DNA from: Candidatus Brockarchaeota archaeon
GTDB taxonomy: Archaea > Thermoproteota > EX4484-205 > JAAOZP01
Assembly: GCA_017601395.1 (NCBI GenBank)
Contig: JAFNIQ010000007.1
Location: forward strand, 1-51,410
Direction of reading: 5' to 3'
Length of the DNA stretch: 51,410 nt
The notes under the pieces are model-generated. The model was not told the DNA's origin. It searched no databases and saw only the letters and a list, made by a program, of their open reading frames with translations. This document shows, one piece after another, positions 1 through 8,826 of the stretch. How positions within the stretch are numbered: the stretch's first letter is position 1; each line of letters opens with the position of its first letter. Both the position numbers and the translations under genes were made by a program.

Positions 1-1638
1 GGACAGTTCATGCTGGAGGATAAGCCGGTTGACCCTTTGGGTTTCGAGCCTCTGAAGCTCCTCCTCCAAGCCGGTGCACTCTGCAACGATGCTCGTTTAA
101 TAAAGCATGAGGTTGACAGCGCGCTCAGGTGGGAGATCCACGGCGACCCGACTGAGGGTGCTCTCGTTGTTGCAGCAGCCAAGGCGGGTATGGGAAAGGA
201 GGAGTTGGAAGAGCTTTATCCGCGTGTAGACGAGATCCCGTTCGACCCCGGTGAGAGATATATGGCTACTTTCCACAGGGCGCCGTCAGGAGGCGTAACG
301 GTTTTCGCTAAGGGTGCGCCTAAAACCATACTAGAGATGTGTTCAGAATACTTGGAGAACGGGGAGAAGAAAAAGCTGTCGGAGGAGAAAAAGGACGAGA
401 TTCTTGGGGTTGCCCGGAGCATGGCCGGCAGAGCCCTGAGGGTGCTCGCAGTAGCCTACCGGGAGATGGATGATGGAAAGTTGAAAGAGTTCAAGGCAAG
501 TATTCGCGTTAAACCCAGCATGGTGTTTATCGGTCTAGTTGGAATGATCGACCCTCCAAGACCTGAGGCGAAAACCGCGGTGCAGCTTTGCCAGAGAGCA
601 GGCATCAAGGTCGTTATGATAACTGGGGACCACAGGCTTACGGCACAGGCTATTGCAAGCGAGTTAGGGATCCTGAAGCCGGGCTTGAAAGTCCTGACTG
701 GCGTGGAGCTCGACCAGATGAGTGACGAGGAGCTGGATGCTGTGGTTGAGGATGTCGCGGTTTTCGCAAGGGTTTCACCCCTGCATAAGCATAGGATTGT
801 TCAAGCGCTGAGGCGCAGGGGGCACGTGGTGGCTATGACTGGAGACGGGGTTAACGATGCCCCAGCCTTAAAGACGGCGGAGGTTGGTGTCGCAATGGGC
901 ATTACTGGTACTGACGTTACGAAGGAGACTGCCGACATGGTTTTGACTGATGATAATTTCGCCAGCATTGTTAACGCTGTGGAGGAGGGCCGGGTGGTTT
1001 TTGAAAACATTAGGAAGGTTGTGAAATTCCTGGTTTCCACGAATCTTGGGGAAATAGTCACTATATTCGCCGCCCTGTTTCTACTACCTGATGCGCCCAT
1101 CCTGTTTACTCCAGTCCAAATCCTCTGGGTTAACCTTGTAACCGACGGCTTGCTGGACGTGACTCTAGCTATGGAGCCTAAGGAGGAGGATGTTATGGAT
1201 CAGCCTCCGAGGAAGCCTGACGAGAAGATAATTAACAGGGATATTCTGCTTAACACCCTCTACGTTTCAACATTCATGGCTATAGGGACTCTTTGGCTTT
1301 TCAAGACTGAGTGGATGAACGGGGATTTAACGAGGGCGCGGACAATAGGCTTCACAGTTATTTCAATGTTTCAGGTTTTCAACGCGTTGAACTGTCGCTC
1401 TAGAACCAAGTCGATTTTCAAAATAGGGTTTTTCACGAACAAGTATCTTTTCGCCGCTATCGTATCATCAGTCTCTCTGCAGGTGTTGGCGACAATACTG
1501 CCTTTCTTTCAAGTTGCTCTTCAAACTAAACCACTCACAGTATGGGACTGGGTAATCATAATTCTTGTTTCGGGCACAGTGTTCATCGCTGACGAAATGA
1601 GGAAGCTCGTTAGAAGCAAGTTGAAAAAAGAAGCGTAA
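1..1638 (+). CDS. Cation-transporting P-type ATPase, C-terminal part (5' end outside window)
   Basis: The open frame runs in from the left edge, and its first ATG in the window is at 10, so the gene is truncated by the window. The visible part holds the nucleotide-binding domain (GDPTEGAL near residue 45), the hinge TGDGVNDAPAL near residue 278, and a C-terminal cluster of about six membrane segments typical of P2-type ATPases, including the VNLVTDGLLDVTLAMEP stretch that matches the conserved M6 region of Ca2+/Mn2+/Na+ pumps. The phosphorylation DKTG site lies upstream and cannot be seen. Family membership is clear. Ion specificity is inferred only as P2-like, because the M4 motif is missing from the window. 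It would act in the cytoplasmic membrane. Confidence 0.93.
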   Translation, partial: GQFMLEDKPVDPLGFEPLKLLLQAGALCNDARLIKHEVDSALRWEIHGDPTEGALVVAAAKAGMGKEELEELYPRVDEIPFDPGERYMATFHRAPSGGVTVFAKGAPKTILEMCSEYLENGEKKKLSEEKKDEILGVARSMAGRALRVLAVAYREMDDGKLKEFKASIRVKPSMVFIGLVGMIDPPRPEAKTAVQLCQRAGIKVVMITGDHRLTAQAIASELGILKPGLKVLTGVELDQMSDEELDAVVEDVAVFARVSPLHKHRIVQALRRRGHVVAMTGDGVNDAPALKTAEVGVAMGITGTDVTKETADMVLTDDNFASIVNAVEEGRVVFENIRKVVKFLVSTNLGEIVTIFAALFLLPDAPILFTPVQILWVNLVTDGLLDVTLAMEPKEEDVMDQPPRKPDEKIINRDILLNTLYVSTFMAIGTLWLFKTEWMNGDLTRARTIGFTVISMFQVFNALNCRSRTKSIFKIGFFTNKYLFAAIVSSVSLQVLATILPFFQVALQTKPLTVWDWVIIILVSGTVFIADEMRKLVRSKLKKEA

Positions 1639-1857
1639 TGATGTTGTGAAATATGGCTATAGGAAAGCTAAATGAGAGAACCACGATTTGCATCGAGTTT
1701 TCTCATAGTATCCTCTTCACTTAGATAGTGTTGGTTCGGCCGATGATTAAGCGTTTTAATCTGGCTTTCGAAACAAGGCTCAGTATAGTTCGATAGCAAT
1801 AAAAACTAAAGCAGTTCACGGATAAAGAATTACTGATAGCGTGAACACCAAGAACTA

Positions 1858-2607
1858 TTAAGTTTTTCGAGCCTTACTGTTTAGATGATCTTCATGGATC
1901 TTCCTGAATTCTTCAAGCCTGCTCTTAACTCTTTTAAGCACCTCTGAGGCGATAAATCTACTTTTTGCCCGATTATTGATTCTCAGCAGTATTTCTAGCT
2001 GAAGGGCTTGACCGTCCAGCTTGACTACTCGAAACTCAGGCTCAGAGTCGGGTGTGAACCCATCCTTAAGCTCGTTTCCTATGTCCTTCAAGATGTCTTC
2101 AAAGCGGGAGAAATCTATGGTGTTTTCCAAGGTTAGAGGTATGTGGATCCTTATTCCACCGGGATTCGTCCTGTTCACGAAGATGTCCTTGATGATCCTA
2201 GAGTTAGGTATGTTTACAACCTCGTTGTCCAGTGTTACTGGCACGGTGTTCATCAAGTTGATATCTATAACTCTACCGAAATATTCGTCTATCTGAACCC
2301 AGTCCCCGATTTTAAAAGGACTGTATATTGCGAGGGCTTCGCGTGCAGCTATGTTCAACAGTATATCCCTGACGGTGGCTATCAGCATTATTCCGCCAAG
2401 CAGTATTACAATGAGCAGTATTGTCAATTCCAGTCCAAGCTGGTCAAGGCACACCAGGATACCGATAAGCCAAGTTACCCATGATACGGCGCGTTTAACT
2501 TGGTGAGCCACCTGTTCGCCAAGCCTGCTAACAGCCTTAGATGAGATGCTTCCCAGTATCTTCGAAACTATCAGGGTTACGAGGAGCACTGAGCCTGCTA
2601 AAGCCAT
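1858..2607 (-). CDS. MscS-family small-conductance mechanosensitive channel
   Basis: The 249-residue protein has about three N-terminal hydrophobic segments followed by an MscS beta-domain (GDWVQIDEYFGRV near residue 101, then VVNIPNSRI) and an alpha/beta C-terminal domain. The family forms homoheptameric channels that release solutes on hypo-osmotic shock. The frame stays open about 23 codons upstream of the ATG at 2607 (to a stop near 2677) without another ATG, GTG or TTG, and those residues look like the start of TM1, so the true start may use a rare codon or the 5' end may have been altered. It abuts a disrupted amino-acid permease, which suggests that a deletion or insertion joined the two. 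Confidence 0.85.
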   Translation of the reverse strand: MALAGSVLLVTLIVSKILGSISSKAVSRLGEQVAHQVKRAVSWVTWLIGILVCLDQLGLELTILLIVILLGGIMLIATVRDILLNIAAREALAIYSPFKIGDWVQIDEYFGRVIDINLMNTVPVTLDNEVVNIPNSRIIKDIFVNRTNPGGIRIHIPLTLENTIDFSRFEDILKDIGNELKDGFTPDSEPEFRVVKLDGQALQLEILLRINNRAKSRFIASEVLKRVKSRLEEFRKIHEDHLNSKARKT

Positions 2608-2608
2608 T

Positions 2609-3188
2609 TTAACGAGGAAATCGTAGATGAAAGAAACGTCCAGCTGAAAGAAAAGCCCAATGTACCGCGATATTCATTCCAAACATCTTCAAGTACCCCA
2701 TTGTCCTCACCCCCCTGAAATTGATTATTGCAAACAGTATGAGGATGATGATCGCCAGCAAGTATGGCTCCAACCATCTCAAGAAATAGTTTATTGATAA
2801 GGCGAAGACTATTGCACCTAAGGCGCAATCCGTTATGCTCCCGATCCAGTCAAACCATCCTGCTAGAAACGTTGGGAAACCCTCGCCGAAAGCTATTTTA
2901 ACGAAACTTATAGCACCTCCGGCGCTGCTTAGCACCGTCGAGCCGAGCTCAGCGTAGGACAAGGTGTCAAAACAGGGTGAAAAGTGGCCCCAATAAGGAA
3001 AGTTAACATGATGCTCGGACCCGCAGCCCCAACTGCTCTCCCATTATGGCGAACATTGTCTCGCAGATGGCTGTGCCCACCCCTAGGAATGTTGTCTGTG
3101 CGAGATTTAAACTCCTTCTTAAAGTGATCTCCTCACGCCCAAAGCCCTCGTCATCAGAGTTCACCCTTGTGCCTTGCACAATACCCAT
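2609..3188 (-). pseudogene. Remnant of an APC-family amino acid permease
   Basis: Two adjoining minus-strand frames together resemble the N-terminal third of an amino acid permease. The segment 3188-3003 gives the start, with LRRSLNLAQTTFLGVGTAI, the usual first transmembrane motif. The segment 2962-2609 continues with LSYAELGSTVLSSAGGA and FLAGWFDWI, then a hydrophobic helix and INFRGVRTMGYLKMFG. The two parts are in different frames, and a helix's worth of sequence is missing between them. The rest of the family (about 250-300 residues) is absent where the MscS gene begins. I read this as a dead gene with a frameshift, an internal deletion and a 3' truncation. Confidence 0.75.
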
Positions 3189-3494
3189 ATCACGTTGCTT
3201 ATTAGGATTTTTGCTTCTTACAGGAAGGGAAGCGAGTAAACGGGAAACTTTACCATTAGGATTCCGTTCGGCAAGAATATGTGGAACAATGATTTATATG
3301 GTTTTAATCTGCTTTTTTAGAAGCGCAGTTAAATTTGAAAAATGTGATCCCGGACTTTTCAAAACGAGAGTTGCAAGCATCGTTGTAAGCGTTTGATTAG
3401 GAGGCTCGTGTAGAAGCCATAGGTTAGCTAGGAGCCTACGCTAGCCCAGTGGGATTGAGAAAAGTTTAAGCCTCGCTCCGCGTAGCGGTAAATA
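3189..3494. other. Intergenic stretch with the regulator's promoter
   Basis: No convincing gene is seen. Near the right end a TATA-like TTTAAG lies at 3465-3470, about 25-30 nt before the ATG at 3495. This fits a leaderless archaeal promoter for the Lrp-like gene. The imperfectly repetitive GC-rich stretch at 3407-3450 (GGCTCGTG, then TAGCTAGGAGCC, then CTAGCCC) could hold an operator for autoregulation, but no clean palindrome stands out. Confidence 0.4.
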
Positions 3495-4388
3495 ATGGAT
3501 AAGACGGATATGATTCTATGTCAGCTTTTAATGTCGAATTCCAGAATGCCCTACCGCGAATTGGCTGATAGGCTGAATCTTTCTGTGACTGCTGTACACT
3601 CTCGGATTAAATCTCTGTTGGAGCAGGGTGTGATCCGCAGGTTCTCGGCCAAGGTGAGTTTAAGAGCGCTAAAAGCGCCTATTATCCTTGTTTTCGGCTT
3701 ATCCAAATCGGTTTCTCTTCAAGACTTAAGGAGGGAGCTTGCGGAACAGGGCTCGGTATACTGGCTTGGCGTAGGGGGAGGCAACTATCTCTACATAGGG
3801 GCATGCCTTCGGGAAATAGTTGGGTTAGAGAGCCTTGTAAGCCACCTGAGGGAGAAGGCTGACTTGCTCGAACCGACTGTCGGCATAGTTTCCCGCTACT
3901 CCCCGGGGGATGTTGGCCCGGCTGAAGGTAGACTCAGTAGCCTGGACTACCAGATAATAAGGAGTCTGAAAGATGATTCGCGTAAAGCTCTATCTGATGT
4001 TGCGGAGGAACTGGGGGTTTCTACTAAAACAGTGCGCCGCCGTCTCTCAAGGATGATGGAGCTGGGCCTCGTGGAGATGTCGATAGACTGGTATCCGGAT
4101 GCTTCTAACGATATAATCGCGATTTTGCATCTTAACCTGAAGCCTAGTATTAGAAGGAGTGATGCTGAGACGGTTCTGCTGAAGTACTGGCCGAACGTAT
4201 TCATTTCATGGAGCTTCAGCAATATTCCAAGCCTGATCCTGTCCTTCGCCTGGAGTAACACCATGAAGGAGTTGAAAGAACTCTGTGAGAATCTTGAGCA
4301 GGAGAATGTTTTCCAATCTGTTTCGCCAAATGTTCTCTACACGGGCTACGTTTTTAAAACATGGGTCGACCGGCTTGTTGAAAAATAG
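3495..4388 (+). CDS. Lrp/AsnC-like transcriptional regulator with two winged-helix domains
   Basis: The 297-residue protein begins with an AsnC-type helix-turn-helix (residues about 3-50, with ELADRLNLSVTAVHSRI), followed by a weakly conserved regulatory region. A second HTH sits at about 150-200, with ELGVSTKTVRRRLSRM, and is followed by another alpha/beta region. Tandem HTH-plus-effector proteins of this size are known in archaea as duplicated Lrp-type regulators. The ATG at 3495 is preceded by a TATA-like box at a leaderless distance. It stands alone ahead of an ABC exporter operon about 130 bp downstream, which could be a target, but nothing in the sequence proves that. Confidence 0.82.
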   Translation: MDKTDMILCQLLMSNSRMPYRELADRLNLSVTAVHSRIKSLLEQGVIRRFSAKVSLRALKAPIILVFGLSKSVSLQDLRRELAEQGSVYWLGVGGGNYLYIGACLREIVGLESLVSHLREKADLLEPTVGIVSRYSPGDVGPAEGRLSSLDYQIIRSLKDDSRKALSDVAEELGVSTKTVRRRLSRMMELGLVEMSIDWYPDASNDIIAILHLNLKPSIRRSDAETVLLKYWPNVFISWSFSNIPSLILSFAWSNTMKELKELCENLEQENVFQSVSPNVLYTGYVFKTWVDRLVEK

Positions 4389-4520
4389 GCTGCCTGTCCG
4401 CTTCTTAAACCTGAAGCTTTATGAAGAAGACTTTTAGAAAAACTGTTAGGCGCTTTCTTCAATAGGCCTGTTAACATACATCTATATTCTCTGTTTCAGA
4501 AGAATAAGCGTGTGCGAAAA

Positions 4521-5267
4521 ATGGTTGAACCAGGGATCTTGATAGAGAGGCTCGTTAAGAAGTATGAAGATGTTACTGCGGTTGATGGTTTAAGCCTGCG
4601 GGTTGCGAGGGGCGAGCTGTTCGGGCTGCTTGGGCCGAATGGTGCCGGCAAGACAACGACTATAAACATTCTGTGCGGGCTTGTGAAGCCGACGAGCGGC
4701 ATAGTCTCAGTATACGGGTTTGACGTGCAGGCTGAGCTTTGTAAAGTCAAGCAGTTCATAGGCGTGTGCACTCAGGAAACAGCCGTCTACGATTACCTAA
4801 CTGGTTTGGAGAACGTTGAACTATTCGGGAGTCTTTACGCGATGCGAGGTGACGTGCTTAAAGCCAGGCGTAAAGCCCTCTTGGAGAAGATGGGGCTCAC
4901 CAAGGATGCGGAGAGAAGGGTTGGGAAATACAGCGGCGGTATGAAGCGCAGGCTTAGCCTAATACTCGCGCTGGTCCACGACCCCCAAGTGGTTTTCCTG
5001 GATGAGCCAACTGTAGGCATGGATCCGCAGTCTCGCCGTGCCGTCTGGGACTTCATAAGAGGGCTTAAGGCAGAAGGGAAGACAGTCATCTTAACAACGC
5101 ACTACATGGAGGAAGCTGAGGAGCTGTGCGACCGCGTTGGAATAATCGACCACGGCAAGCTGATCACCCTAGGGGCCCCAGGAGAGCTAATATCAGACAG
5201 CGGGGTTGGGAGCCTGGAGGAGCTGTTCATCAAGCTCACAGGAAGAAGGATAAGGGAGGAGGCCTAA
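4521..5267 (+). CDS. ABC transporter ATP-binding subunit (ABC-2 exporter type)
   Basis: A roughly 248-residue ATPase with all ABC motifs: Walker A GPNGAGKTT near residue 40, signature YSGGMKRRLSL near 136, Walker B VVFLDEPT near 156, and the switch His in TTHYMEEAEE. It closely fits the CcmA/drug-exporter class (COG1131). The ATG at 4521 gives the usual N-terminus. An in-frame GTG at 4512 would add three residues. The stop codon is one base before the permease ATG at 5269, so the two are co-transcribed and probably form one exporter. The substrate is unknown. Confidence 0.93.
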   Translation: MVEPGILIERLVKKYEDVTAVDGLSLRVARGELFGLLGPNGAGKTTTINILCGLVKPTSGIVSVYGFDVQAELCKVKQFIGVCTQETAVYDYLTGLENVELFGSLYAMRGDVLKARRKALLEKMGLTKDAERRVGKYSGGMKRRLSLILALVHDPQVVFLDEPTVGMDPQSRRAVWDFIRGLKAEGKTVILTTHYMEEAEELCDRVGIIDHGKLITLGAPGELISDSGVGSLEELFIKLTGRRIREEA

Positions 5268-5268
5268 G

Positions 5269-6417
5269 ATGAGGATTCAGAGGATTCTCGCCATAGTTAA
5301 GAAGGAAGCAAAGAAGACTGTGCGCGACCCAGCTGTTCTATTCATGGTATTTCTTTTTCCAGTGGCATTCATGCTTGCTTTCGGCGCCTTCTTCGGCGGG
5401 GGTGGAGGCGAGCAACCCGTGTACGAGGTTGGGGTGGTCAACATGGATAAGGGGGATGCGGCGCAAACCCTGCTCACCATGTTGTCTAAAACCGGGCTGC
5501 TCAGCCCCAGGGTCTACGATGACAATAACACTGCTCAGGCTGACCTATCACAGGGCAAGGTTAAAGCAGTGATCATAATCCCGAGCGATTTCAGCCTAAG
5601 CCTTGCCTCCTATAGGGCGGCGCCTGGAGAACCGGGAAGGTGGTCGAATACAACCATCGCGCTATACTTGGACAAGGGCTCGCTCATCGCGATTCAAGCA
5701 GTGCCGCCCATGTTGCAGCAGGCGTTGGCGGCGGTCGCCGGCCTAGAGAGCCAAGCCCCCTTAAGCCCGTTACGCGTGGAGGTCGCTTCCCTAGTCGAGG
5801 TGAAGACGCTGTCTGTCTTCGAGTTCATGGCTCCAGGTATGTTCACCTTCGCGTCAATATACATTCTAATGATGGTTGCCCAGGCTTTCATCCAGGACCG
5901 TGAGAACGGCATGATGAAGAGAATAAGGACCACGTCGATAACCTCATTTGAGTTCATGATGGGCCAAGTCTTCTCATACATGCTGATAGCCCTCGTCCAA
6001 GCAGCACTGGTGTTCGCCACGGTCTATCTTCTGGGCTTCAGGCCGAACGTGGACTTAGGAACGCATTTGTTCGCGTTCACAATCCTACTGGTTTTCTCCC
6101 TGTCCAACGTTGGGTTCGGCCTGATAGCAGCCACGCTCGCAAAGTCACCCGGTGCGGCTACCGGATTCTCATTCCTGTTCCTGCTCCCACAGCTCTTCTT
6201 GGGGACCTTCGTCGGCATGTCGCTCTCCCAGACGGCTCAAATCGCCTGCAGGTTCGTACCCAGCTACTATGTTACTGATTCTCTAGTCTCGCTCTTCCTA
6301 AGGGGTGCGAGCATTCTAAGCCCAGCAATACTGTTGGACCTGGCAGTCGCATCCATGTTCTCCGTGGCAGTCTTAATTGCAGGCATATTCCTCTACGCGA
6401 AATACTTCAGGATCTAG
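5269..6417 (+). CDS. ABC-2 type transporter permease
   Basis: The 382-residue membrane protein has one N-terminal transmembrane segment (about 22-42), a large extracytoplasmic loop of about 130 residues, and a C-terminal block of five or more transmembrane helices. The cytoplasmic turn QDRENGMMKRIRTT is the hallmark of ABC-2 permeases. It lies immediately after its ATPase gene. A homodimer with two copies of the ATPase would make the full exporter, acting on drugs, lipids or a polymer. The sequence does not show which. Confidence 0.92.
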   Translation: MRIQRILAIVKKEAKKTVRDPAVLFMVFLFPVAFMLAFGAFFGGGGGEQPVYEVGVVNMDKGDAAQTLLTMLSKTGLLSPRVYDDNNTAQADLSQGKVKAVIIIPSDFSLSLASYRAAPGEPGRWSNTTIALYLDKGSLIAIQAVPPMLQQALAAVAGLESQAPLSPLRVEVASLVEVKTLSVFEFMAPGMFTFASIYILMMVAQAFIQDRENGMMKRIRTTSITSFEFMMGQVFSYMLIALVQAALVFATVYLLGFRPNVDLGTHLFAFTILLVFSLSNVGFGLIAATLAKSPGAATGFSFLFLLPQLFLGTFVGMSLSQTAQIACRFVPSYYVTDSLVSLFLRGASILSPAILLDLAVASMFSVAVLIAGIFLYAKYFRI

Positions 6418-6467
6418 GAGAGTGCGACAATGAAACGGGAAAGGATTATGAAGATGGGGAGGAGGGC

Positions 6468-6824
6468 TTGCTGAATCCTGAGGCGCTGGTGAAGGAGGCG
6501 AAAGCGTCCAAGCACAGAGAAGTCTACAGAACCTTAGACAGTAGCCTAAGCTACAGAATAGGAGTTGGCGTTAGGCTCGATTCCTCGGAGAATTACTCTT
6601 TCTTCATCGAGGTCCTCTTTTATCTATGCCCTGCTTCCGGAAGCGTCGACCTGGAAACCCTTGATAAGTGTTTAGCCTGCTTGAAAGAATTGGAGAAACG
6701 GGGCTACTGCCTGACCTGTCAAGACGGGGGATGCATCTCCTGCGAGGCAACAGTGTCCATTGAGAGAGTATCAGAGGAATACTTCGCCGTCAGGTCGTTA
6801 ATCGCAAACATTCTAAACCCGTAA
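6468..6824 (+). CDS. Small cysteine-containing protein of unknown function
   Basis: The 118-residue open frame starts at TTG (6468) and ends about 400 nt after the ABC permease. I do not recognise the family. It is soluble, acidic to neutral, with cysteines in the C-terminal half (CLACLKELEKRGYCLTC, then GGCISCE), which give two CxxC-like pairs that could bind zinc. An in-frame GTG at 6489 is an alternative start. The GGGGAGGAGGG stretch just ahead of the TTG is a strong purine-rich site but is very close to it. It may be the third gene of the exporter operon, because it follows on the same strand with a short gap. Confidence 0.55.
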   Translation: MLNPEALVKEAKASKHREVYRTLDSSLSYRIGVGVRLDSSENYSFFIEVLFYLCPASGSVDLETLDKCLACLKELEKRGYCLTCQDGGCISCEATVSIERVSEEYFAVRSLIANILNP

Positions 6825-6948
6825 TAGACGCTTCGAAGGTTTAAGCCACTGAACCTAAGCGTCTCTTCACCATTCATTCTAGATAAGAACCCGGCGACGG
6901 GTGTGATAACGCCTAGAGGTTTGCTCACAACCCGTGCGGGATACGGAG

Positions 6949-8826
6949 TTACGTTACCAGGCCTGCTTCCCTGAGCTTAGCCTCCACACCCGCCAGGCCG
7001 AGTCTCCGCAGGGTTTTCAGCGTCGGCACACCTTTTTCATCCCAGCCTACAGCCTTGAAGTATTTAAGTCTCTCTTTCTCAAACCTTTTCCTCCTGAGCC
7101 TCCTGCCCTTGAACGGCCCTGAGGGCAACGGTTCCCAGAACCTCGGCGGATTATCGTCGTCGACGAGGGGCCTCCACTTGAAGTCTGGACCGCCCAAGAG
7201 CAGCATCGCCCTCTGAAGCTGAAGTATCCTCAACGCTTTCTCCCCGTACCATTCCCTGAGCGTCATTCTCCAACCTGTTATCGCCTCGTGGAAGTCCAGG
7301 ATCTCCCTGTCCGTTGGGCCGAAGGCTGCGAAAACGCAGTATACTCCGCTGTCAGGCAGTATTGAGGAGAGCTCACCCTTGTCGCCTCTGCGAACGGGTG
7401 ATGCTGGCGAAGTATGGTCTCCCGCTTGAACGGAGCAGGCGTACGCGATGCTGCTTGAAATAAAGTCTCTCCCACTTCTGACTCCGTGCGCCCCTATTGC
7501 CATGCCCTTCTCTTGGACAGCGTACTTAAGCAGGTTCACGCGCTTCCTCTCGCCAAGCTTCAGGGCTGCGCGGTAAACCCCTTCAGCCAGAATGTCGCCG
7601 ATGCCTTGCCGGAAAGCCGTTTTCTCAGCTAGGGCTGCAAAACCCTTTGGATCACCCCATTTAAGCTCCAACCCGTCAAGGTCTTTCTTCGAAAGTATTT
7701 TCCTCTGGTAGAGCTCAGCCGCGAAGCCTAGGACCGCGCCCCCCTGTATTCCGCACAGGCCCAGCTCGTTGATAACGTAGGAAACATAGATGTTGTGCTC
7801 GGGTCTGAATATCCCCAGGTTTGTCCCAACGTATGCTTCAAGCTCGTAATCCGGGTTGTCGCACACAGCCCCCTTGAACCTGCCTTTTCTAAGCACCGCC
7901 AGCTTGAGGCAGGTCATCGCACAGCCGAAGTCGCCCCAGTTCTTCTTAACCCAGTGCTTGTCAAACTCCTCCCTCCTGTAGCTTCTCCTATTGTGCCACT
8001 CTGTCTGCCAGTTTCTAACCGGCTCGGAGCTTGTTTCAGCGCCGAACGAGTAGCCGCCGCCCCCGGTTCCCCAGCGTCTGAAACTAACGTTTTCCAAGCA
8101 GTCGTCAGCGAACCTGCGGGCTAGGCGGAGCATCCTCTCCCTGTCGTGAACATCCGGCAGCGGGCCGAAACCCTTCGCGACGATCGCCTTAAGGTTTTTA
8201 GAGCCCATTACTCCGCCGTAGCCGCCGTAGCCGGCTGCATGCGAATATTTTGACATTACTGCCGCGATCCTGCTCCTGTTCTCCCCAGCAGGCCCAATGT
8301 AGAGGATTGAGGGCTCCTTCGCCTCCCCGTAGCGCGGCCTGATTCTTGAAACTTTCCTCCTGGATTCTCCTATTAGGTAGCGCAGGGCTTCCCTCGCGGC
8401 AGCACCCCAGACCTGGGAAGCATCCTTTATCTCGACATGGTTGTCGCATATGAAGAGGTAGCAGGGCTTCTCCGCCCTCCCGGTTACCGTGATGCCGTCG
8501 TAGCCGGCGCACTTCAAGTCGACTCCGAACTCTCCTGCGACTGTTGAGCCCACTAGGCCGTTGCTCTGCGGAGACTTGCCGGAGACGCAGACCTTCGTCC
8601 CAGGGTAGTAGCCTGTCAAAGGTCCTGTGAGAACTAGCAGAATGTTCTCCGGGCCGAGCGGGTCAACATTCTCCCATTTAGCACCAAGCCTGTCCCAAGC
8701 TATCTTTGCCGCTAAGCCTCTTCCACCGACATAGTTCTTCAAATCCTCCTCGGGAACCCTGGTCTCCCTTATGCTTCCGCTTGAAAGGTCGACGTCTAAG
8801 AGTTTTCCAGCGTAACCCTTCATCAC
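6949..8826 (-). CDS. Aldehyde:ferredoxin oxidoreductase family tungstoenzyme
   Basis: The 625-residue protein matches the AOR family from end to end. The N-terminal domain has GYAGKLLDVDLSSG and YVGGRGLAAKI, followed by TGPLTG and KCAGYDGI for tungstopterin binding. The family oxidises aldehydes to acids and passes two electrons to ferredoxin. The [4Fe-4S] ligand set should be C-x2-C-x3-C plus a distant C. Here it reads D299-F-G-C302-A-M-T-C306 with C497, so the first Cys is replaced by Asp. The gene overlaps the upstream polyferredoxin by 4 nt (ATGA), so the two are translationally coupled and the ferredoxin is its likely redox partner. The physiological aldehyde is unknown. Confidence 0.93.
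   Translation of the reverse strand: MMKGYAGKLLDVDLSSGSIRETRVPEEDLKNYVGGRGLAAKIAWDRLGAKWENVDPLGPENILLVLTGPLTGYYPGTKVCVSGKSPQSNGLVGSTVAGEFGVDLKCAGYDGITVTGRAEKPCYLFICDNHVEIKDASQVWGAAAREALRYLIGESRRKVSRIRPRYGEAKEPSILYIGPAGENRSRIAAVMSKYSHAAGYGGYGGVMGSKNLKAIVAKGFGPLPDVHDRERMLRLARRFADDCLENVSFRRWGTGGGGYSFGAETSSEPVRNWQTEWHNRRSYRREEFDKHWVKKNWGDFGCAMTCLKLAVLRKGRFKGAVCDNPDYELEAYVGTNLGIFRPEHNIYVSYVINELGLCGIQGGAVLGFAAELYQRKILSKKDLDGLELKWGDPKGFAALAEKTAFRQGIGDILAEGVYRAALKLGERKRVNLLKYAVQEKGMAIGAHGVRSGRDFISSSIAYACSVQAGDHTSPASPVRRGDKGELSSILPDSGVYCVFAAFGPTDREILDFHEAITGWRMTLREWYGEKALRILQLQRAMLLLGGPDFKWRPLVDDDNPPRFWEPLPSGPFKGRRLRRKRFEKERLKYFKAVGWDEKGVPTLKTLRRLGLAGVEAKLREAGLVT

Noticed and set aside
2021-2484. Open frames on the plus strand across the MscS gene
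   Set aside because: They are antisense to a well-supported MscS channel and show no family motifs; shadow frames.
8198-8512. Minus-strand frame of 104 codons within the AOR-family gene
   Set aside because: It is on the same strand as, but out of frame with, the AOR coding sequence and encodes basic low-complexity sequence without a motif. It is an overlapping artefact.
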